Assembly (NCBI RefSeq): GCF_000220505.1
Contig: NZ_AFPJ01000032.1
Span: 1 to 64,000 of the forward strand
Reading direction: 5' to 3'
Length of the DNA: 64,000 bases
DNA from: Microbulbifer agarilyticus S89
Lineage (GTDB): Bacteria; Pseudomonadota; Gammaproteobacteria; Pseudomonadales; Cellvibrionaceae
Shown here: piece by piece, positions 32,163 to 41,638 of the stretch
How the letters are laid out: every line of letters starts with the position of its first letter
Position numbering within the stretch: position 1 is the first letter of the stretch
The notes under the pieces: generated by a model
Told to the model about the DNA's origin: nothing
The model's input: only the letters and a program-made list of their open reading frames with translations
The model's database searches: none
Position numbers and translations under genes: made by a program

Positions 32163-32261
32163 TGGCTGGCGGCCTTTCGCGAGACCGTCTGCGGCCTGGA
32201 TGGCCGCAGCCGAGCCCCCAGGGATGGGTTTACGGCGTGTCTCGCGAAAGGCCGCCAGCCA
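32163..32261 (-). repeat. intergenic long palindrome, copy B
   Basis: Arms 32163-32185 and 32239-32261 are perfectly complementary over 23 bp (beginning TGGCTGGCGGCCTTTCGCGA). They extend outward by seven more positions with two G-T wobbles. The 53-nt core on the minus strand reads ACGCCGTAAACCCATCCCTG and continues to an inner hairpin, CTGCGGCC / GGCCGCAG. The arm sequence is unlike the other copies. It lies between purH and purD. Confidence 0.9.
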
Positions 32262-32375
32262 TAGCTCCGCCACGGACTGGCCAGGTACTTTCCCCTGAAG
32301 CCGGTAAAGCAGCAGTCCACCTCATCCGAATGCTAAACTAGCCCACCTAAATCACAGGCACGGGGAAACTCAAGA

Positions 32376-33671
32376 ATGAACATCCTGGTAATCGGCTCTG
32401 GTGGCCGCGAACACGCACTGGCCTGGAAGGCCGCCCAAAACCCCGCCGTAGACACCGTCTTCGTCGCACCGGGTAACGCCGGCACCGCCCACGAACCCAA
32501 ACTGCAGAACGTCAACATCGGCGTCGACAATTTCTCCGCGCTTTCTGACCTGGTGGAAGAAAAAGGCATCGACCTCACCATCGTCGGCCCCGAAGCCCCG
32601 CTCGTTGACGGCATCGTCGACTTCTTTAACAGCCGCGGCCACAACATCTTCGGCCCGGAAAAAGCCGCCGCCCAGCTGGAAGGTTCCAAAGCGTTCACCA
32701 AAGAATTCCTCGAGCGCCACGCCATCCCCACCGCCGCCTACCAGAACTTCACCGAAATCGAGCCCGCCCTCGAATACATCCGTGAACAGGGCGCGCCGAT
32801 CGTGGTAAAAGCCGACGGCCTCGCCGCAGGTAAAGGCGTGATCGTCGCCGAAACCGTAGAACAGGCCGAGCTAGCCGTGCGCGATATGCTCTCCGGCAAC
32901 GCCTTCGGTGACGCAGGCTGCCGCGTCGTGATCGAAGAATTCCTCACCGGCGAAGAAGCCAGCTTCATCGTGATGGTGGATGGCGAAAACATCCTGCCGA
33001 TGGCCACCAGCCAGGACCACAAACGTGTCGGCGATGGCGACACCGGCCCCAACACAGGCGGCATGGGTGCCTACTCCCCGGCACCGGTAGTCACCCAAGA
33101 CGTATACCAGCGCATCATGGACGAAGTCATCGAGCCCACCGTGAAAGGCCTCGCCTCCGAAGGCATGCCTTACACCGGTTTCCTGTACGCAGGCCTGATG
33201 ATCAACGCAGAGGGCACCCCCAAGGTTATCGAATACAACTGCCGCTTCGGCGACCCGGAAACCCAGCCGATCATGATGCGCCTGAAATCCGACCTGGTTG
33301 AGCTGTGTATGGCCGCAGTCGAAAAGCGCCTGGATCAGGTAACCGCCGAGTGGGATTCGCGCCCGGCGCTGGGTGTGGTACTGGCCGCCAATGGCTACCC
33401 GGGCAGCTACCGCAAGGGTGATGCGATTTCCGGTCTGGACAAGGCGGACAGCGAGAACGCCAAAGTCTTCCAGGCAGGCACCGCGCTCGACGGAGAACGC
33501 GTCGTGACTAGCGGCGGCCGCGTACTCTGCGCGACTGCGCTGGGTGACACCGTTGCCGACGCGCAGAAGAATGCTTACGAGTGCGCCAGCAAGATATACT
33601 GGGAAGGCGTCTTTTACCGCAAGGACATCGGTTACCGCGCCATAGAGCGCGAGCAGACAACCGAAGCCTGA
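32376..33671 (+). CDS. purD: phosphoribosylamine-glycine ligase
   Basis: Purine pathway enzyme that joins glycine to phosphoribosylamine with ATP. MNILVIGSGGREHALAWKAAQ at the N-terminus, the ATP-grasp part with VVKADGLAAGKGVIVA, and TGGMGAYSPAPV, EYNCRFGDPETQ are all diagnostic. 431 aa is normal. It is downstream of purH but separated by a terminator and palindrome copy B, so it probably has its own promoter. Confidence 0.98.
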   Translation: MNILVIGSGGREHALAWKAAQNPAVDTVFVAPGNAGTAHEPKLQNVNIGVDNFSALSDLVEEKGIDLTIVGPEAPLVDGIVDFFNSRGHNIFGPEKAAAQLEGSKAFTKEFLERHAIPTAAYQNFTEIEPALEYIREQGAPIVVKADGLAAGKGVIVAETVEQAELAVRDMLSGNAFGDAGCRVVIEEFLTGEEASFIVMVDGENILPMATSQDHKRVGDGDTGPNTGGMGAYSPAPVVTQDVYQRIMDEVIEPTVKGLASEGMPYTGFLYAGLMINAEGTPKVIEYNCRFGDPETQPIMMRLKSDLVELCMAAVEKRLDQVTAEWDSRPALGVVLAANGYPGSYRKGDAISGLDKADSENAKVFQAGTALDGERVVTSGGRVLCATALGDTVADAQKNAYECASKIYWEGVFYRKDIGYRAIEREQTTEA

Positions 33672-33731
33672 TTGCCCAAGCGGAGCGAAGCTAGCAAGCT
33701 AACCAGCTAGTCACCTAGAGAGGAACGTATC

Positions 33732-34379
33732 GTGAGCAGCCACCGCCAATTAACCGGACTCGACCGCCTGCTACTGCAGGCAGACCGCGCACTGCGCACC
33801 CTGAGTCCCGGCTCGCCCTGTCACGAGCGCCCGTCACCCGCTAAAACCGTGGATGAAGCGGAGCTTTCCGACAGTGAGCGTCGCCATGCGGCGGGGCTGA
33901 TGCGGGTCAATCACAGCGGGGAAGTCTGCGCCCAGGCCCTGTACCAGGGCCAGGCGCTGACCGCCAAATTGCCCGAGGTGCGGGCGGAGATGGAGCACGC
34001 CGCGGACGAAGAGATCGACCACCTGGCGTGGTGCGAGCAACGTCTGGATGAACTGGGCAGCCGTCCCAGTGTGCTCAATCCGCTCTGGTACGGCATGTCC
34101 TTCGGTATCGGTGCCGCTGCCGGCAAGATCAGTGACAAGGTCAGCCTGGGCTTTCTCGCCGCCACCGAGGAACAGGTGTGCAAGCACCTGGAGGGCCATC
34201 TGCAGGAACTGCCTGAGCAGGATGAAAAGAGCCGCGCGGTGGTGGAGCAGATGCTGGTGGATGAGGCCAAGCATCAGCATGCAGCGCTGGATGCCGGCGG
34301 GACTCGCTTCCCCGGCCCGGTTAAAGGTTTGATGACGCTGGTTTCTAAGGCGATGACTTCGGTCAGCTACCGGCTTTAA
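33732..34379 (+). CDS. coq7: 2-polyprenyl-3-methyl-6-methoxy-1,4-benzoquinone hydroxylase (Coq7)
   Basis: Di-iron hydroxylase of late ubiquinone synthesis. The carboxylate/histidine ligands appear in [49 protein letters not shown] and [14 protein letters not shown]. It uses a GTG start with GAGAGGAA upstream. 215 aa fits bacterial Coq7. It converges on the FAH-family gene, with palindrome copy C in between. Confidence 0.96.
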   Translation: MSSHRQLTGLDRLLLQADRALRTLSPGSPCHERPSPAKTVDEAELSDSERRHAAGLMRVNHSGEVCAQALYQGQALTAKLPEVRAEMEHAADEEIDHLAWCEQRLDELGSRPSVLNPLWYGMSFGIGAAAGKISDKVSLGFLAATEEQVCKHLEGHLQELPEQDEKSRAVVEQMLVDEAKHQHAALDAGGTRFPGPVKGLMTLVSKAMTSVSYRL

Positions 34380-34412
34380 CAAAGCTCAGCTCTCAGATGC
34401 GAAGCCTGAGTG

Positions 34413-34506
34413 CTGGGTATTCGTTTTCGGAAGCGTCGCAAACAGGGATGTTTGCGACGCAGCGTACAGGGACGTATTCACAGCGGTTCCGAAAACGAAT
34501 ACCCAG
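34413..34506 (-). repeat. intergenic long palindrome, copy C
   Basis: Left arm CTGGGTATTCGTTTTCGGAA (34413-34432) pairs perfectly over 20 bp with 34487-34506, and pairing continues outward for about eight more positions with wobbles. The 54-nt core on the minus strand reads CCGCTGTGAATACGTCCCTG and ends in an inner hairpin, GTCGCAAAC / GTTTGCGAC around ATCCCT. It lies between the converging ends of coq7 and the FAH-family gene. Confidence 0.9.
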
Positions 34507-34544
34507 TGCTCGGGCGCCACGGCCCTATCCATCAAGGCTCGAAA

Positions 34545-35207
34545 TCAAACCACTTCAGTCTCACAACGAAGCCAGTCCTCTTCGAGCTCCATCGCGATAC
34601 GATCCCCAACCAACAACTCCCCCACACCCGCCGGCGTGCCGGTCAGCACTACATCTCCCGGCATCAGGGTGAAGTACTCACTGATATACGCCACCAGATC
34701 CAGAATCGGCGTCAGCATATGGTTGGACTTGCCCCGCTGGCGGATCTCCCCGTTCAGCCACAGGGTGTAAGTCAGGTTATCCCAATCCGGCAACCAGTCC
34801 AGTTTCACAAACGGCGATAGCGGGCAGGCACCATCAAACCCCTTGGCTTTCTCCCACGGCTGCCCCTTGGCTTTCAGGTCCGACTGCAACTCCCGCAGCG
34901 TAAGGTCCAACGCCAACCCCAGCCCGGCAATCGCACCTGGTACATCGCCCGGGTTGGCATCGGTCAGGCGCTCGCCGATCAACAGCGCCAGTTCTCCCTC
35001 AAAATGGCAGCTGCCACGGCCGCGGGGAAGGTGGACTGGTTGTGCCATCGGCACCACCGAGGTCGCGGGCTTGATAAACAGCAGCGGCTCGTCCGGAATC
35101 GGGTTATTCAGCTCCTCCGCGTGCGCCGCATAATTGCGCCCAACACACACGATTTTGCCGAGCGGCAGGTTGACGGGGGTATTACAGGTAAATTCGTGTT
35201 GATACAT
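34545..35207 (-). CDS. fumarylacetoacetate hydrolase-family protein (acylpyruvase-like)
   Basis: Metal-dependent C-C hydrolase fold of the FAH superfamily. KIVCVGRNYAAHAEELNN is the start of the domain; metal ligands are in CHFEGELALLIGE and the distant D of KGFDGACPLSPFV; the end is LTGTPAGVGELLVGD. At 220 residues it resembles FAHD1-type acylpyruvate hydrolase/oxaloacetate decarboxylase, but the substrate is not certain. It is divergent from serA. Confidence 0.88.
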   Translation of the reverse strand: MYQHEFTCNTPVNLPLGKIVCVGRNYAAHAEELNNPIPDEPLLFIKPATSVVPMAQPVHLPRGRGSCHFEGELALLIGERLTDANPGDVPGAIAGLGLALDLTLRELQSDLKAKGQPWEKAKGFDGACPLSPFVKLDWLPDWDNLTYTLWLNGEIRQRGKSNHMLTPILDLVAYISEYFTLMPGDVVLTGTPAGVGELLVGDRIAMELEEDWLRCETEVV

Positions 35208-35361
35208 AACCAGATTCGATAGCTAGGATAGATATTGCGTATAAAGCTTTGGAAAGCCCTTGTGGTATGATGCCGCCCTCGCCGGGCCCCCGGTGAGGCC
35301 CAACCGATTTTCTTTAACCCGCCGCGACCGATCTTCGTCGCGCACGGCCAAGAGACCCGAT
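35208..35361. promoter_or_regulatory. divergent promoter region of the FAH gene and serA
   Basis: 154 bp between two divergent starts. TATGAT near 35266-35271 is a plausible -10 for serA; no convincing -35 is visible. Confidence 0.35.
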
Positions 35362-36609
35362 ATGGCTCCGCCCAGTTCTGACCAAAAACAATCTCTCCAG
35401 AAAGACAAAATCCGCATCCTGTTACTGGAAGGTGTACACCAGTCCGCCGTAGACCTGCTGTCTTCCCGCGGTTACACCAACGTGGAATATATCAAAACCG
35501 CGCTGCCGGAAGACCAGCTGATCGAGAAGATTGCCGATGCCCACTTTGTCGGGATTCGCTCGCGCACCCAGCTGACCCGCAAGGTCCTCGAGAATGCGCC
35601 CAAGCTCATCGCGGTGGGCTGCTTCTGTATCGGTACCAACCAGGTAGACCTGCAAGCCGCCACCGATCTGGGAATCGCGGTATTCAATGCGCCTTACTCC
35701 AACACCCGAAGCGTAGCCGAACTGGTGATCGCTGAAGCCATTATGCTGCTGCGCGGTATCCCCGAGAAGAATATCGTGTGTCACCGCGGTGGCTGGAAAA
35801 AGTCCGCGGTGGGCTCTTACGAAGCGCGTGGTAAAACTCTCGGTATCATCGGCTATGGTGCCATCGGCTCGCAGACCTCGGTATTGGCCGAAGGTATCGG
35901 CATGCGCGTGATCTTCTTTGATGTGGTCACCAAGCTACCGCTGGGCAACGCCAGCCAGGTCAACAGCCTCGACGAGCTGCTTGCCCAGTCCGACGTCATC
36001 TCCCTGCACGTACCGGAGCTGCCCTCCACCAAGTGGATGATTGGCGCCGAGCAGATTGCCAAGATGAAGAAGGGCGCGATCCTGCTGAACGCCTCCCGCG
36101 GCACCGTGGTCGAGATCGAGCCGCTGGCGGATGCGCTGAAGAGCGGCCACCTTGCCGGTACCGCTATCGATGTATTCCCGGTGGAGCCACGCGGCAACGA
36201 CGACGAATTCCAGTCCCCGCTGCGCGGTATCGACAATGCCCTGCTGACCCCACACGTTGGCGGTTCTACCGTCGAAGCGCAGGAAAACATCGGCGTGGAA
36301 GTGTCCGACAAACTGGCGCTATATTCCGACAACGGCACCACCACCAGCTCGGTGAACTTCCCGGAAGTCGCCCTGCCCGGCCACGCCGGTGCGCACCGCC
36401 TGCTGCACATCCACAAGAATGTGCCAGGCGTGCTCGGCGCGATCAACCAGGTGTTTTCCGACAACGGCATCAACATCTCCGCGCAGTTCCTGCAAACCAA
36501 CGAGACCCTCGGCTACGTGGTTATCGATGTCGACGCCGAATACTCGGATCTTGCGCTGGAAAAGCTGAAGAACATCCCCGGCACGCTGCGCTGCCGCGTG
36601 CTGTTCTAA
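35362..36609 (+). CDS. serA: D-3-phosphoglycerate dehydrogenase
   Basis: First step of serine synthesis. The D-2-hydroxyacid dehydrogenase fold has GIIGYGAIGSQTSVLAEGIGM for NAD, LLNASRGTVVEIEPL, and the catalytic histidine in TPHVGGSTVEAQ. An ACT domain at the C-terminus (about 345-415, HIHKNVPGVLGAINQVF) is the serine-binding feedback module. The ATG at 35362 with AAGAGA upstream gives 415 aa; the 34-codon upstream extension is not homologous. Confidence 0.97.
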   Translation: MAPPSSDQKQSLQKDKIRILLLEGVHQSAVDLLSSRGYTNVEYIKTALPEDQLIEKIADAHFVGIRSRTQLTRKVLENAPKLIAVGCFCIGTNQVDLQAATDLGIAVFNAPYSNTRSVAELVIAEAIMLLRGIPEKNIVCHRGGWKKSAVGSYEARGKTLGIIGYGAIGSQTSVLAEGIGMRVIFFDVVTKLPLGNASQVNSLDELLAQSDVISLHVPELPSTKWMIGAEQIAKMKKGAILLNASRGTVVEIEPLADALKSGHLAGTAIDVFPVEPRGNDDEFQSPLRGIDNALLTPHVGGSTVEAQENIGVEVSDKLALYSDNGTTTSSVNFPEVALPGHAGAHRLLHIHKNVPGVLGAINQVFSDNGINISAQFLQTNETLGYVVIDVDAEYSDLALEKLKNIPGTLRCRVLF

Positions 36610-36664
36610 GCGCACACGCTCGACGCCGCTAACGGGCGCTACCGGCGTCTGTTACACGCCCCGC

Positions 36665-36704
36665 AACCCGGGTGCTACTGTAAATATCTGCAGTACCCCG
36701 GGTT
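36665..36704 (+). terminator. terminator of serA
   Basis: AACCCGGG...TACTG pairs with CAGTA...CCCGGGTT in an imperfect stem, followed by TTGTTGATTCT. It lies 55 bp after the serA stop. Confidence 0.6.
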
Positions 36705-36820
36705 TGTTGATTCTGCCCCCTGGCAGATGGTTCACGGCACCGCTGGGTGATCCCCGGCTCAGTCGTTTCTGTCCCCATTGCTGCTACGCAATACCAACCG
36801 CGAAGCGTAGGTAATACCCG

Positions 36821-37735
36821 TTGAAAAATCACAACTCAGACTCCGCCGCCACCGGCCTGCTCGCGGGCGTCGCTGCCTATTTTATCTGGGGTGTCGCACC
36901 GCTGTATTTCAAGCTGCTGGACGACCTGTCGGCACTGGAGATTCTCAGCCATCGCAGTATCTGGTCATTGGTACTGGCGCTGATCATGCTGGCGGTACTG
37001 GGTAAGCTTGCGGGGTTGCGCGAGGTGCTGTGCACGCGCAAAACGGTGGTTGCTCTGCTTGTCACTACTGCGCTGATTTCCTGCAACTGGCTGATTTTCA
37101 TCTGGGCGATCAATAGCGACCATATTCTCGACGCGAGCCTTGGCTACTACATCAATCCGATTTTCAGCATCTTGCTCGGGGTGGTGGCAATGGGTGAGCG
37201 GCTGCGCCCGCTACAGTGGTTTGCGGTATGCCTGGCGGCGGTGGGTATTTCTTACGAGATATGGAGTTACGGGCGCCTGCCACTGGTGGCCCTCGGCGTG
37301 GCGCTCACCTTCGGCCTCTATGGCCTGGTGCGCAAAAAGACACCGGTGGATAGCCTCACGGGTCTAACTGTAGAAACACTATTTATGCTGCCGCTCGCAC
37401 TTGGCTTCCTGTTCTGGAGCAGCAGCCCCACCAGCAACTTGCTCAACAACAGCTGGCAAATGAACGCGCTGCTGATTGCCGCCGGCCCGGTTACCCTGAC
37501 CCCGCTGCTGTTGTTTAATATTGCCGCGCGCCGTCTGAATCTCTCCACCCTCGGCTTCCTGCAATATATCGGACCGACGCTGATGTTCGTGTTCGCCACG
37601 GTGCTTTATCAGGAACCACTGACCAGTGCCAAACTCGTCACCTTCGCCTTTGTGTGGGTCGCACTCATCTTTTACTCCGTAGACGCACTAATGCAGCGGC
37701 GCCGACAGCGCCGGCGCCAGCAGGCAATGGCATAG
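36821..37735 (+). CDS. rarD: EamA-family permease RarD
   Basis: Inner-membrane drug/metabolite transporter-superfamily protein of the RarD group, with about ten transmembrane helices in 304 residues. The N-terminal GLLAGVAAYFIWGVAPLYFKLL and HRSIWSLVLAL are typical. It starts with TTG (AGGTAA upstream). The C-terminus is basic (RRRQRRRQQ), cytoplasmic by the positive-inside rule. The substrate is unknown; the family has been linked to chloramphenicol resistance, not shown here. Confidence 0.88.
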   Translation: MKNHNSDSAATGLLAGVAAYFIWGVAPLYFKLLDDLSALEILSHRSIWSLVLALIMLAVLGKLAGLREVLCTRKTVVALLVTTALISCNWLIFIWAINSDHILDASLGYYINPIFSILLGVVAMGERLRPLQWFAVCLAAVGISYEIWSYGRLPLVALGVALTFGLYGLVRKKTPVDSLTGLTVETLFMLPLALGFLFWSSSPTSNLLNNSWQMNALLIAAGPVTLTPLLLFNIAARRLNLSTLGFLQYIGPTLMFVFATVLYQEPLTSAKLVTFAFVWVALIFYSVDALMQRRRQRRRQQAMA

Positions 37736-37771
37736 AGGAATTGGCGAGAGGGAGAGGTGGCGTGGCTGCGA

Positions 37772-38767
37772 CTAGTCCGCCAGCCACTGGTCCAGTGCGT
37801 CGATAATCTGCTGCCGGTATGGCTGGGTTTCGTTGATCATCTGGTGGCGTGCGCCGCGCACAATAACCCGCTTGCTGTTGGGGAAGCGGTCCGCGATCGC
37901 GCTCATGTTGTAGCGCCAATCTACGGTTTTATCATCGGTGCCCTGCACCACCAGAATGGGCTTGGGGTTGCGATTGGTTTTTGGGAAGACCTTCAACCAA
38001 TCCACCATGGCACCTAGCCAGCGAATCGACATGACGGGTGACTGCAACGGGTCGCGCAATGCCTGACGACGGGCAAACTCGGCATCGTGGGTATTGATGT
38101 TAAATCCGCGACTGGGGTGCGGCATCAGAAAACGCCCTAGGTAATACATCCATTTGCGCAGGTGCCAGTTGGCCGGGCGCACCAGCGGTGCCAGCAACAT
38201 GATCTTGTCGAACGGTTGCCACAAACTGAATTGCAGATAACTCAGCAGGGTCGCGCCGCCGGTGCTCTGCCCCATGCCGTGCCAGGGTTGCGGCATTTTA
38301 TTTCTGGCCTTGCTCAATAAGGCCTCCAGCACTTCACGGTACTGCAGAAAGGTATCGATGGCCACGGGTTCGCCACTGGAAAGCCCATGCCCGGGAAAGT
38401 CCACGATCACCACGTTATAGCCACGCTCCAGGCCAAAGCGTATGGCCGAACCGTAAATACCGGTGTGGTCAAAGTAACCGTGACAGATAAATAAAGTGCC
38501 CTTGGGGTTATCGACAAACCAGTACTGGGTTACCAGCTCAAACCCGGCGGACTTGAAGGTGCCGATACCGGTGGCACAGGCCTCGGAGAATTGAAGTCGA
38601 TAAAAATTGCGGTAGGAAATCACCGCTTCCGGCAGGGGTTGGCTACAGGAAAAATCCAGCTGCGGCAGTTGGCTGCGCAACGCAGAGTAGTCCGGACGGC
38701 GAATCACCGGACTGGTATCAACGGCATTGAGATCTTTCAGCAGTTCCATGACCTCATGGTACTGCAT
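37772..38767 (-). CDS. alpha/beta hydrolase (lysophospholipase/serine aminopeptidase S33 type)
   Basis: Soluble alpha/beta-hydrolase. LFICHGYFDHTGIYG gives the oxyanion region, the nucleophile serine is in MGQSTGGATL, the acid is likely the aspartate in VVQGTDDKTVDW, and the histidine is in VRGARHQMIN. The pattern resembles PldB-like lysophospholipases and monoacylglycerol lipases. The start may be ATG at 38767 or the ATG six codons later; neither has a good ribosome binding site. It lies downstream of fba, beyond a terminator. Confidence 0.85.
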   Translation of the reverse strand: MQYHEVMELLKDLNAVDTSPVIRRPDYSALRSQLPQLDFSCSQPLPEAVISYRNFYRLQFSEACATGIGTFKSAGFELVTQYWFVDNPKGTLFICHGYFDHTGIYGSAIRFGLERGYNVVIVDFPGHGLSSGEPVAIDTFLQYREVLEALLSKARNKMPQPWHGMGQSTGGATLLSYLQFSLWQPFDKIMLLAPLVRPANWHLRKWMYYLGRFLMPHPSRGFNINTHDAEFARRQALRDPLQSPVMSIRWLGAMVDWLKVFPKTNRNPKPILVVQGTDDKTVDWRYNMSAIADRFPNSKRVIVRGARHQMINETQPYRQQIIDALDQWLAD

Positions 38768-38772
38768 TTTTC

Positions 38773-38817
38773 AACAAAAAAGGGCGACCCCGATTCCATA
38801 AAATCTGGGGTCGCCCT
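38773..38817 (-). terminator. Rho-independent terminator of fba
   Basis: AGGGCGACCCC and GGGGTCGCCCT form an 11-bp stem around a loop of about 15 nt; on the minus strand it is followed by TTTTTTG. It lies 20 bp after the fba stop. Confidence 0.85.
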
Positions 38818-38836
38818 CTTAACTAACCGCTTTCGA

Positions 38837-39901
38837 TCAATTGATCTTGGGTACCAGCTCACCGTTTTCGTAACGCTGGGACATGACATCCAGGCTAACC
38901 GGCTTGATCTTGCTGGCGTTACCGGCGGTGTTAAACGCTTCGTAACGGGCAACACAGATATCTTTCATGGCCTGGGTAGTGGCCTTCAGGAATTTGCGCG
39001 GATCGAACTCGGATGGATTCTGAGCGAGGAAACGGCGCACCGCACCGGTGCTGGCGAGACGCAAATCGGTATCGATATTGACCTTGCGCACACCATACTT
39101 GATGCCTTCACAAATTTGCTCAACCGGAACACCGTAGGTTTCCGGAATCTCGCCACCAAACTCGTTGATGACCGCCAGCCATTCCTGCGGCACAGAGGAC
39201 GAGCCGTGCATCACCAGGTGGGTATCCGGGATACGCGCGTGAATTTCCTTGATGCGATCAATCGCGAGAATGTCACCAGTAGGCGGGCGGGTAAACTTGT
39301 ACGCACCGTGGCTGGTACCACAGGCAATTGCCAGCGCATCTACCTGCGTCTTTTTCACGAAATCCGCGGCTTCTTCCGGGTCGGTCAGCAGCTGGTCGTG
39401 GGACAGCTTGCCTTCGGCACCTACACCATCCTCCTCACCGGCCATACCCGTTTCCAGGGAACCCAGGCAGCCGAGTTCGCCTTCCACAGACACACCACAG
39501 GCATGCGCCATTTCTACCGCGCGCTGGGTGACATCCACGTTGTACTCGTAGGACGCCGGCGTCTTGCCATCATCCATCAGCGAGCCGTCCATCATCACCG
39601 AGCTGAAGCCGAGCTGGATGGAGCGCTGGCAGACCGCGGGGCTGGTGCCGTGGTCCTGGTGCATCACCACCGGGATATGCGGAAATTCTTCCACCGCCGC
39701 CAGGATCAGGTGGCGCAGGAATGGCGCACCGGCATATTTACGCGCGCCGGCGGAAGCCTGCACGATCACCGGGGAGTCGGTCTGTTCGGCCGCCTCCATA
39801 ATGGCACGCATCTGCTCCAGATTATTGACGTTGAACGCAGGCACGCCGTAGCCGAACTCGGCAGCGTGGTCCAACAATTGACGCAAGCTGATTAAAGCCA
39901 T
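38837..39901 (-). CDS. fba: class II fructose-bisphosphate aldolase
   Basis: Zinc-dependent aldolase of glycolysis/gluconeogenesis. [15 protein letters not shown], the zinc ligands in [22 protein letters not shown], and [10 protein letters not shown] are family marks, and a subclass IIB pattern is likely from the length (354 aa). It lies downstream of pgk on the same strand, the conserved pgk-fba arrangement. The ATG has GAGAAAGGG upstream. Confidence 0.97.
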   Translation of the reverse strand: MALISLRQLLDHAAEFGYGVPAFNVNNLEQMRAIMEAAEQTDSPVIVQASAGARKYAGAPFLRHLILAAVEEFPHIPVVMHQDHGTSPAVCQRSIQLGFSSVMMDGSLMDDGKTPASYEYNVDVTQRAVEMAHACGVSVEGELGCLGSLETGMAGEEDGVGAEGKLSHDQLLTDPEEAADFVKKTQVDALAIACGTSHGAYKFTRPPTGDILAIDRIKEIHARIPDTHLVMHGSSSVPQEWLAVINEFGGEIPETYGVPVEQICEGIKYGVRKVNIDTDLRLASTGAVRRFLAQNPSEFDPRKFLKATTQAMKDICVARYEAFNTAGNASKIKPVSLDVMSQRYENGELVPKIN

Positions 39902-40109
39902 GAAAAAACCCTTTCTCGTCGATATTTAGCAGTTTTGGGTTAGCGGGCCATTTGCGACCCACTGGGGCGTGCGATTCCTGAAGCAAGCTCCGGTCGCATC
40001 TGTTTTTAATTTGGTGTCTGCCCCGGCATCCGCCGGGGGCTTTAAATCTGTATCGCGGCTTTGTTCAGCCGCCCGCTTCAGCTGCGCGCATTTACTCAGC
40101 TGCGCGGCC
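39902..40109 (-). other. pgk-fba spacer with hairpin
   Basis: 208 bp between pgk and fba. On the minus strand it begins with two tandem remnants of the pgk end (see the repeat entry), then a GC hairpin CCCCGGC-GGAT-GCCGGGG (about 40038-40021). No T run follows, so partial termination or mRNA processing is possible. No gene recognised. Confidence 0.45.
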
Positions 40110-40123
40110 TTATTCAGCTGCGC
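40078..40123 (-). repeat. 18-bp tandem repeat across the pgk stop codon
   Basis: The decamer TCAGCTGCGC (plus strand) occurs at 40078, 40096 and 40114, exactly 18 bp apart, and the sequence between is largely preserved. In the pgk frame this reads RAAE-stop, then G-RAAE-stop, then M-RAAE-AGG-stop, so the last codons and the stop are duplicated in phase. Confidence 0.85.
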
Positions 40124-41273
40124 GGCTCTCCAACATCGCCACTGCTGGCAGCACTTTGCCTTCCACGTACTCCAGGAAAGCGCCACCCCCAGTAGAAATA
40201 TAGGAGACCTGCTCGGCGATGCCGTACTTGTCGACCGCCGCCAGGGTGTCGCCACCGCCAGCAATGGAGAAGGCGTCGCTGTCGGCAATCGCCTTGGACA
40301 AACGCTCGGTACCACCGCCAAACTGGTCAAACTCAAACACGCCCACCGGGCCGTTCCAGATAATGGTTTTGGCGTTTTTCAGGATGTCAGCCAGTGCCGC
40401 AGAAGAGTCCGGGCCGATATCGAAAATCATATCGTCTTCGGTCACCGCGTCGGCAGACTTGGTTTCGGCGGCCGCAGATTCGCTGAATTCCTTGCCGGTA
40501 ACTACATCGGTGGGCACAGGAATATCGCACTTCTGCATCAGGCCCTTGGCGGTATCGAGCAGATCGTGCTCGCACAGGGATTTGCCTACCGGCTTGCCAC
40601 TCGCGGCGAGGAAAGTGTTGGCAATGCCGCCGCCGACAATCAACTGATCAACCTTGTCGGACAGGCTCTCCAGCACGGTCAGCTTGGTGGAAACTTTGGA
40701 GCCACCAACGATCGCCACCATGGGACGCGCCGGGTTGGCCAGTGCCTGCTCCAGGGCATCCAGTTCGGCGGCCAGCAACGGACCCGCACAGGCGACCGGG
40801 GCAAACTTGGCCACCCCGTGGGTCGAGGCCTGGGCGCGGTGCGCGGTGCCAAAAGCGTCCATCACAAAAATGTCGCACAGGGACGCATACTGCTTGGCCA
40901 GCGCCTCGTCGTCTTTCTTCTCGCCCTTGTTAAAGCGCACGTTTTCCAGCAGCACTACTTCGCCGTCCGCGAGTTCCACGCCACCCTGCCAGTCTTTGAT
41001 TACCGGCACGTCTTTACCCAGCAGCTTGCCCAGGTGTTGCGCCACCGGTGCCAGGGAAAACTCTTCCGCGAACTCACCCTCCGTGGGGCGCCCCAGGTGC
41101 GACATCAGCAGAACCTTGGCGCCAGCGTCTACAGCAGCTTTGATGGTGGGCAGTGCCGCGCGAATACGCGCGTCCGAGGTGACGACCCCGTCTTTTACCG
41201 GCACATTCAGGTCTTCGCGAATCAATACGCGCTTGCCTGCCAGATCCAGGTCCTTCATCAATTTAACCGCCAT
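40110..41273 (-). CDS. pgk: phosphoglycerate kinase
   Basis: Glycolytic ATP-forming kinase. [24 protein letters not shown] at the start, [26 protein letters not shown]-like [26 protein letters not shown] and the nucleotide loop [16 protein letters not shown] are all present. The ATG at 41273 has AGAGGATT upstream and gives the normal 387 aa; the open frame continues 99 codons further but is not homologous. The C-terminus RAAE is repeated downstream by a tandem duplication. Confidence 0.98.
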   Translation of the reverse strand: MAVKLMKDLDLAGKRVLIREDLNVPVKDGVVTSDARIRAALPTIKAAVDAGAKVLLMSHLGRPTEGEFAEEFSLAPVAQHLGKLLGKDVPVIKDWQGGVELADGEVVLLENVRFNKGEKKDDEALAKQYASLCDIFVMDAFGTAHRAQASTHGVAKFAPVACAGPLLAAELDALEQALANPARPMVAIVGGSKVSTKLTVLESLSDKVDQLIVGGGIANTFLAASGKPVGKSLCEHDLLDTAKGLMQKCDIPVPTDVVTGKEFSESAAAETKSADAVTEDDMIFDIGPDSSAALADILKNAKTIIWNGPVGVFEFDQFGGGTERLSKAIADSDAFSIAGGGDTLAAVDKYGIAEQVSYISTGGGAFLEYVEGKVLPAVAMLESRAAE

Positions 41274-41348
41274 AGCCAATCCTCTTTTGCTGGTTGCTGA
41301 ATACTTACTCACGCTACCTGCCCCGGCGGGACGGGAAAGCGGGCGCGG

Positions 41349-41378
41349 ATTATACGCTGTTGCGCCACCGGCGGTCAC
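41349..41378 (-). promoter_or_regulatory. probable pgk promoter
   Basis: A perfect -10 TATAAT (41354-41349 on the minus strand) with GTGACC (41378-41373) 18 bp upstream, about 75 bp before the pgk start. Confidence 0.6.
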
Positions 41379-41638
41379 CGTACGGCAAAGTCTGCGCGAC
41401 GGGGGCTTGGGCAGGCGCGAGTATATCAACCCGTTTTGTAACTGGATTACGGCACACCGCGGATAAGTCATTGACACCGTTGTCATTTTTACAAGAATGC
41501 AAAAAAAATCGCTCACGCCGTCGCGGCACCGTTTGCCGGTAATTGCCAAGCCCCGTAGCATTGCCGGCAAACTCGTGCTTTGCTTGAAATTCCTGTGCCC
41601 GCTATTCCCAATTTTCTACCGGTTCAACGGACTCCGTC
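41379..41638. other. intergenic region upstream of pgk and the alpha/beta hydrolase
   Basis: Divergent spacer with an A-rich patch (AAGAATGCAAAAAAAATCG near 41493-41511). It should hold the hydrolase promoter, which I could not place. This is also the left edge of the accessory stretch. Confidence 0.3.

Noticed and set aside
34397-34820. Open frames across palindrome copy C
   Set aside because: They translate the repeat and the antisense of the FAH-family gene; no protein evidence.
35223-35417. 64-codon frame between the FAH gene and serA
   Set aside because: It overlaps the serA start antisense and has no support.
39926-40336. Open frame giving repeats [21 protein letters not shown]
   Set aside because: It is an out-of-frame reading of the 18-bp tandem repeat at the end of pgk, not a repeat protein.
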